From assembly GCF_022758295.1 (NCBI RefSeq), contig NZ_JALDWJ010000004.1:270902-334901 (forward strand): a stretch of DNA of 64,000 nt, written 5' to 3'. The notes under the pieces were generated by a model. The model had not been told where the DNA came from, did no database searches, and saw nothing but the letters and a program-made list of their open reading frames with translations. This stretch comes from Lysobacter sp. CFH 32150. Lineage in GTDB: Bacteria; Pseudomonadota; Gammaproteobacteria; Xanthomonadales; Xanthomonadaceae. Below are positions 60,857-64,000 of this stretch, piece by piece. The translations under genes were made by a program, and so were the position numbers. Within the stretch, counting starts at the first letter, position 1. Each line of letters opens with the position of its first letter.

Positions 60857-61243
60857 ATGGATGACACCCCCATGGCGCGCAGTCGTTTCCGTTGGGCCTG
60901 GTGGCTGCTGGCTTACCTCAGTTTGGGTCTGGGACTGATCGGCATCGTCGTTCCCGGTTTGCCGACGGTGCCGTTCGTGTTGCTGGCGGCCTTCGCCGCC
61001 GCACGCGGGTCGCAGCGACTGCATCGGTGGCTGCTCGCGCACCGCCAGTTTGGTCCGGTCATCCGCGATTGGGAGACGCAGGGTGCAGTCAGCCGCCGTG
61101 CCAAGTGGCTGGCGACGATCATGATGTCGGCCTGCGCGGTGATCATGTTCCTGACTGCGCCGAAGACGTGGATGGCCGCCACCGGCACCGCGATCATGGC
61201 CGTCGTCGCCGCATGGCTGTGGCGGCGGCCGGAGCCGCATTGA
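60857..61243 (+). CDS. DUF454 (YbaN-like) inner-membrane protein
   Basis: The 128-residue protein has three or so membrane helices. Its core is LLAYLSLGLGLIGIVVPGLP followed by TVPFVLLAAFAAARGS, the DUF454/YbaN pattern, then LHRWLLAHRQFGPVIRDWE and two further helices. Function is unknown. ATG 60857 is chosen; another ATG lies 15 bases downstream. It is a single gene between the S9 peptidase and lptM. Confidence 0.88.
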   Translation: MDDTPMARSRFRWAWWLLAYLSLGLGLIGIVVPGLPTVPFVLLAAFAAARGSQRLHRWLLAHRQFGPVIRDWETQGAVSRRAKWLATIMMSACAVIMFLTAPKTWMAATGTAIMAVVAAWLWRRPEPH

Positions 61244-61273
61244 GCTCACGGCGTGCCGCGCTACACTGGGCAT

Positions 61274-61537
61274 ATGAACACCAATTTCAAAGCCGGCACA
61301 CTCATCGCCGCACTGATCGCGTCGTCGCTGCTGCTGTCCGGCTGCGGCAACAAGGGCCCGCTGGTATTGCCGACCGCGCCGGTTGAAGTGCCGCCGCCAG
61401 AGGCAACGCCAGCCGAGGCAGCGCCTGCCGCCGAGCCCACAACGGACGCGACCGCGCCAGAGGCACCGACGCCGGTGGAAGAGGGACAGCCCGAAGCAGA
61501 GCCGGCCACGCCACCCAGCGACGACGGGAATGGCTGA
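61274..61537 (+). CDS. lptM: LptM-like lipoprotein (formerly YifL)
   Basis: The 87-residue lipoprotein has lipobox LLLSGCG, then the NKGPLVLP stretch typical of LptM, and a long Pro/Ala/Glu-rich tail. LptM helps the outer-membrane LPS translocon LptDE mature. Position next to dapF is conserved from E. coli. ATG 61274 gives the proper lipoprotein signal. Its last 8 bases overlap the dapF start, so translation is coupled. Confidence 0.85.
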   Translation: MNTNFKAGTLIAALIASSLLLSGCGNKGPLVLPTAPVEVPPPEATPAEAAPAAEPTTDATAPEAPTPVEEGQPEAEPATPPSDDGNG

Positions 61538-62378
61538 GCGCACCACCGGCCTTCGCTTCAGCAAGATGCAGGGCGCGGGCAACGATTTCGTCGTGCTCGA
61601 CCTGCGCGACGGTATCGCACCGCCCTCGCCGGAGCTGAGCCGCACGCTCGCAGACCGCCACTTCGGTGTCGGCTGCGATCAGATCCTCACCATCGAACCG
61701 CCGCGTTCCGAACAGGCGATCGCGTCGTATCGCATCTGGAACGCCGATGGGTCCAACGCGCAGCAATGCGGCAACGGTGCACGCTGCATCGCCGCGTGGC
61801 TGGTGCGCGATGGTGCCATCCACGGCGACAGCTTCACACTCGACAGCCCCACCGGAACGCACGTGGTGACGCGTCTGCCCGGCGATCGTTACGCCATCGC
61901 CATGGGTGTGCCGCAGTTCGCGCCGCAGGCGGTGCCGCTGCTCGGCTATCACGATGCGCAGGACGAGTACGCACTCGATATCGATGGCGGCGCCGTGCAC
62001 TTCGGCGCCGCATCGATGGGCAATCCGCATGCGCTGGTCGAAGTGAACGACATCGCCACGGCGCCGGTCGAAGTGCTCGGCCCGGCGTTGCAGGCGGATG
62101 CGGCATTTCCACAGTCGGTCAATGTCGGGTTTGCCGAAATCGATGCGCGCGATCGCATCCGCCTGCGCGTGTACGAACGCGGCGCCGGCGAAACGCTCGC
62201 CTGCGGCAGCGGTGCCTGCGCCGCCGCCGCCATCCTGATGCGGCGTGGCCGCGTCGATCGCGAGATCACCGTGTCGTTGCCCGGCGGCGATTTGCAGATT
62301 GCATGGCCGGAGGATGGCGCATCGATCGTGATGGCCGGGCCGGCCGCATTCGTTTTTGAAGGGGAATTCATTGCATGA
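61530..62378 (+). CDS. dapF: Diaminopimelate epimerase
   Basis: DapF converts LL- to meso-diaminopimelate for lysine and peptidoglycan. The 282-residue protein has [32 protein letters not shown] with the first catalytic Cys, [10 protein letters not shown], and [14 protein letters not shown] with the second catalytic Cys. Start ATG 61530 ([10 protein letters not shown]) lies within the end of lptM; its stop overlaps the DUF484 gene in ATGA form. The block lptM-dapF-DUF484-xerC is conserved in gammaproteobacteria. Confidence 0.96.
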   Translation: MAERTTGLRFSKMQGAGNDFVVLDLRDGIAPPSPELSRTLADRHFGVGCDQILTIEPPRSEQAIASYRIWNADGSNAQQCGNGARCIAAWLVRDGAIHGDSFTLDSPTGTHVVTRLPGDRYAIAMGVPQFAPQAVPLLGYHDAQDEYALDIDGGAVHFGAASMGNPHALVEVNDIATAPVEVLGPALQADAAFPQSVNVGFAEIDARDRIRLRVYERGAGETLACGSGACAAAAILMRRGRVDREITVSLPGGDLQIAWPEDGASIVMAGPAAFVFEGEFIA

Positions 62379-63046
62379 GCGATACCACGGAAAAACTGAG
62401 CGCCCATGAAGTCGCCGCCTGGTTGCGCCGGCATCCGAAGTTCCTGCAGCAGTTCCCCGATCTTGCGATCAGCATGGTGGTGCCGCGCGACAACGGCCCG
62501 GCCGCATCGCTCGCGAGTTACCAGCTGGAAGTGCTGCGCGACAAGAACCGCGAACTCTCGCGCCGCCTGCAGGAGCTGTTCGCCAATGCGCAGGAAAACG
62601 AACGCCTCGCCGTGCGTACGCACCAGCTCACGCTGGCGCTGATGCGCCAGACCACGGCTGCCGACACGCTGCGGGCGATGGTCGCGAGCCTGGCCGAGGA
62701 TTTCCAGGGCGACCTGGTCCGCGTCGTGTTGTTCGAGCCAGTGGCCGGCCTCGACGATGATTGGTTGCAGGTGATCGACGAAGACGACCGGCGCCTGGCG
62801 GCATTCCACGATGCGCTCAAGGACGGTGAACCGATCTGCGGCCGCCTGCACCCCGATAAGCACGCGCTGCTCTACGGCATGCGCGCAGAGGATGTGCAAT
62901 CGAGCGCGTTGCTACCGATGTCTGGCGTCGGCCTGGTCACGGTCGGCAGTCGCGACCCCAACCGCTTCTTCCCGGGCATGGGCACGCTGTTCCTGCGCAT
63001 GATGGGCGAGGCGCTGGCGGTGGCGTTGCGCAGGTTCGATGGCTAA
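62375..63046 (+). CDS. DUF484 family protein (YigA-like)
   Basis: The 223-residue protein starts with [20 protein letters not shown], then a coiled-coil ([20 protein letters not shown]) and a GAF-like domain ([20 protein letters not shown] to [20 protein letters not shown]). This is the usual DUF484/YigA layout. Its role is unknown; it always sits between dapF and xerC. It overlaps dapF by 4 bases and xerC by 8. Confidence 0.92.
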   Translation: MSDTTEKLSAHEVAAWLRRHPKFLQQFPDLAISMVVPRDNGPAASLASYQLEVLRDKNRELSRRLQELFANAQENERLAVRTHQLTLALMRQTTAADTLRAMVASLAEDFQGDLVRVVLFEPVAGLDDDWLQVIDEDDRRLAAFHDALKDGEPICGRLHPDKHALLYGMRAEDVQSSALLPMSGVGLVTVGSRDPNRFFPGMGTLFLRMMGEALAVALRRFDG

Positions 63047-63920
63047 GACGTCGCCGGTCGAAGACTTCCTCGCCCACCTGCAGGTCGAGCGGCGCATGTC
63101 CGCGCATACGCTCGACGCCTATCAACGCGATCTGGCCGCACTCGCCGAGTGGTCGGACGCACAAGGCGCTGACATCGCCGCGTTGCAGACCGAACAGCTG
63201 CGCGCCTTCGTCGCCGCGGAACACCGCCGCGGCCTGTCGCCAAAAAGCCTGCAACGACGCCTGTCCGCGTGCCGCAGCTTCTATCGCTGGCTGCTCAAAC
63301 ACGGCCGCATCGCCGCAAGTCCCGCCGATGCGATCCGCGCCCCGAAAGCTCCGCGCAAACTGCCGCAGGTGCTCGATGCCGATGAAGCCTCGCGCCTGGT
63401 CGAAGTGCCGACCGACGTGCCGCTCGGCCTGCGCGATCGCGCGCTGCTGGAATTGTTCTATTCGTCGGGCCTGCGTCTGAGCGAGCTGTGCGCGCTGCGC
63501 TGGCACGACCTCGATCTCGCCAACGGGCTCGTGACCGTACTCGGCAAGGGCAACAAGCAACGCCGCGTGCCGGTCGGCTCACACGCGCGCGCTGCACTCA
63601 CGGCTTGGCGCGACGAGCAGAAACCCGCGAGCGACGCGCCGGTCTTCCCGGGGCGCAACGGCCCGATCACCCCGCGCGCGGTGCAACTGCGCCTGAAGCA
63701 GCTGGCGATCAGGCAGGGCATGTTCAAGCACGTGCATCCGCATCTGCTGCGCCACAGCTTCGCCAGCCACGTCCTCGAATCCTCTGGCGACCTCCGCGGC
63801 GTGCAGGAACTGCTCGGCCACGCCGACATCGCCACCACCCAGATCTACACCCATCTCGACTTCCAGCACTTGGCCAAGGTCTACGACGCCGCGCACCCGC
63901 GCGCCAAGCGCAAGCGCTGA
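63039..63920 (+). CDS. xerC: Site-specific tyrosine recombinase XerC
   Basis: XerC acts with XerD at the chromosomal dif site to resolve dimers. The 293-residue protein has an N-terminal SAM-like core-binding domain ([20 protein letters not shown]) and a catalytic domain with Arg in [15 protein letters not shown], Lys in [26 protein letters not shown] (His-x-x-Arg), [14 protein letters not shown] and the nucleophile Tyr there. Length and neighbours match the housekeeping XerC rather than a mobile-element integrase. Start ATG 63039 overlaps the DUF484 gene end. Confidence 0.95.
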   Translation: MAKTSPVEDFLAHLQVERRMSAHTLDAYQRDLAALAEWSDAQGADIAALQTEQLRAFVAAEHRRGLSPKSLQRRLSACRSFYRWLLKHGRIAASPADAIRAPKAPRKLPQVLDADEASRLVEVPTDVPLGLRDRALLELFYSSGLRLSELCALRWHDLDLANGLVTVLGKGNKQRRVPVGSHARAALTAWRDEQKPASDAPVFPGRNGPITPRAVQLRLKQLAIRQGMFKHVHPHLLRHSFASHVLESSGDLRGVQELLGHADIATTQIYTHLDFQHLAKVYDAAHPRAKRKR

Positions 63921-63931
63921 TCTCTCTCTCC

Positions 63932-64000
63932 TGTTGTGGGAGCGGCGGGGGGTGGCGAGGGGGTGGCGCACAGGCCACGCCGCGCCCCGCGCGCACCCCC
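63932..64000. repeat. Possible G-rich repeat at the window edge
   Basis: TGTTGTGGGAGCGGC near 63933 shares the TGTGGGAGCG head of the palindrome at 10124. It is followed by G-rich then C-rich runs. The window ends here, so the other arm cannot be judged. Confidence 0.35.

Noticed and set aside
63039..63920. Tyrosine recombinase as a mobile-element integrase
   Set aside because: Length, motifs and the dapF-DUF484 neighbourhood fit chromosomal XerC.

Overview
This 64 kb window is G+C-rich chromosomal DNA (about two thirds G+C by eye). It looks like a Lysobacter-type member of the Xanthomonadaceae (Gammaproteobacteria). The basis is conserved gene order (dprA-smg-topA-tsaC divergent from def-fmt-rsmB; algZ-algR-hemC; lptM-dapF-DUF484-xerC), Xanthomonad-style interspersed palindromic repeats, and many exported hydrolases. 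Genus is inference; no rRNA gene is present.

Layout. 1-10 kb: a partial DUF4124 gene, a DUF1579 protein, then tRNA/translation and DNA-processing genes (tsaC, topA, smg, dprA, a LysM protein; divergently def, fmt, rsmB). 10-18 kb: envelope glycan and lipid genes (ArnT-like GT39, GT2, GT4, galE, two PH-domain membrane proteins, an LpxL-type acyltransferase) and dtd. 18.5-23 kb: rpoD with a clear terminator, an exported GH92 mannosidase and a CAU tRNA (Ile2 type).

23.1-35.7 kb is the accessory region and the most unusual part. It is a minus-strand, translationally coupled cluster headed by a BTAD/SARP-type regulator. Next come a 750-aa acidic protein with an amphipathic core, a 421-aa HExxH protein, two unrecognised proteins, and a 2110-aa multi-enzyme protein. 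That protein carries an M15-type peptidase, an alpha/beta-hydrolase-like domain, a PhoD-type phosphatase and a C-terminal HExxH peptidase. It and the 750-aa protein share an N-terminal 'SPFAEA ... WSE' leader. A frameshifted gene remnant overlaps its stop codon. I suggest an uncharacterised exported or delivered polyenzyme system; this is inference.

36-44 kb: a small TerB-like protein and a four-gene set (DUF1302 outer-membrane protein, DUF1329 protein, YCF48-like protein, RND/MMPL transporter), apparently an envelope transport module. 44-48 kb: a carboxylesterase, algZ/algR and hemC, with a repeat-filled gap before hemC. 48-53 kb: a soeABC-like cytoplasmic sulfite dehydrogenase operon with a ybjQ gene inside it; soeA carries an in-frame copy of a palindromic repeat. 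53-64 kb: a lipoprotein, a WYL regulator with a patatin phospholipase, two tandem exported S9 peptidases, DUF454, and the lptM-dapF-DUF484-xerC block.

No CRISPR array, integrase or intact insertion sequence was seen. Long open frames antisense to real genes are common here because of the base composition and are left out.
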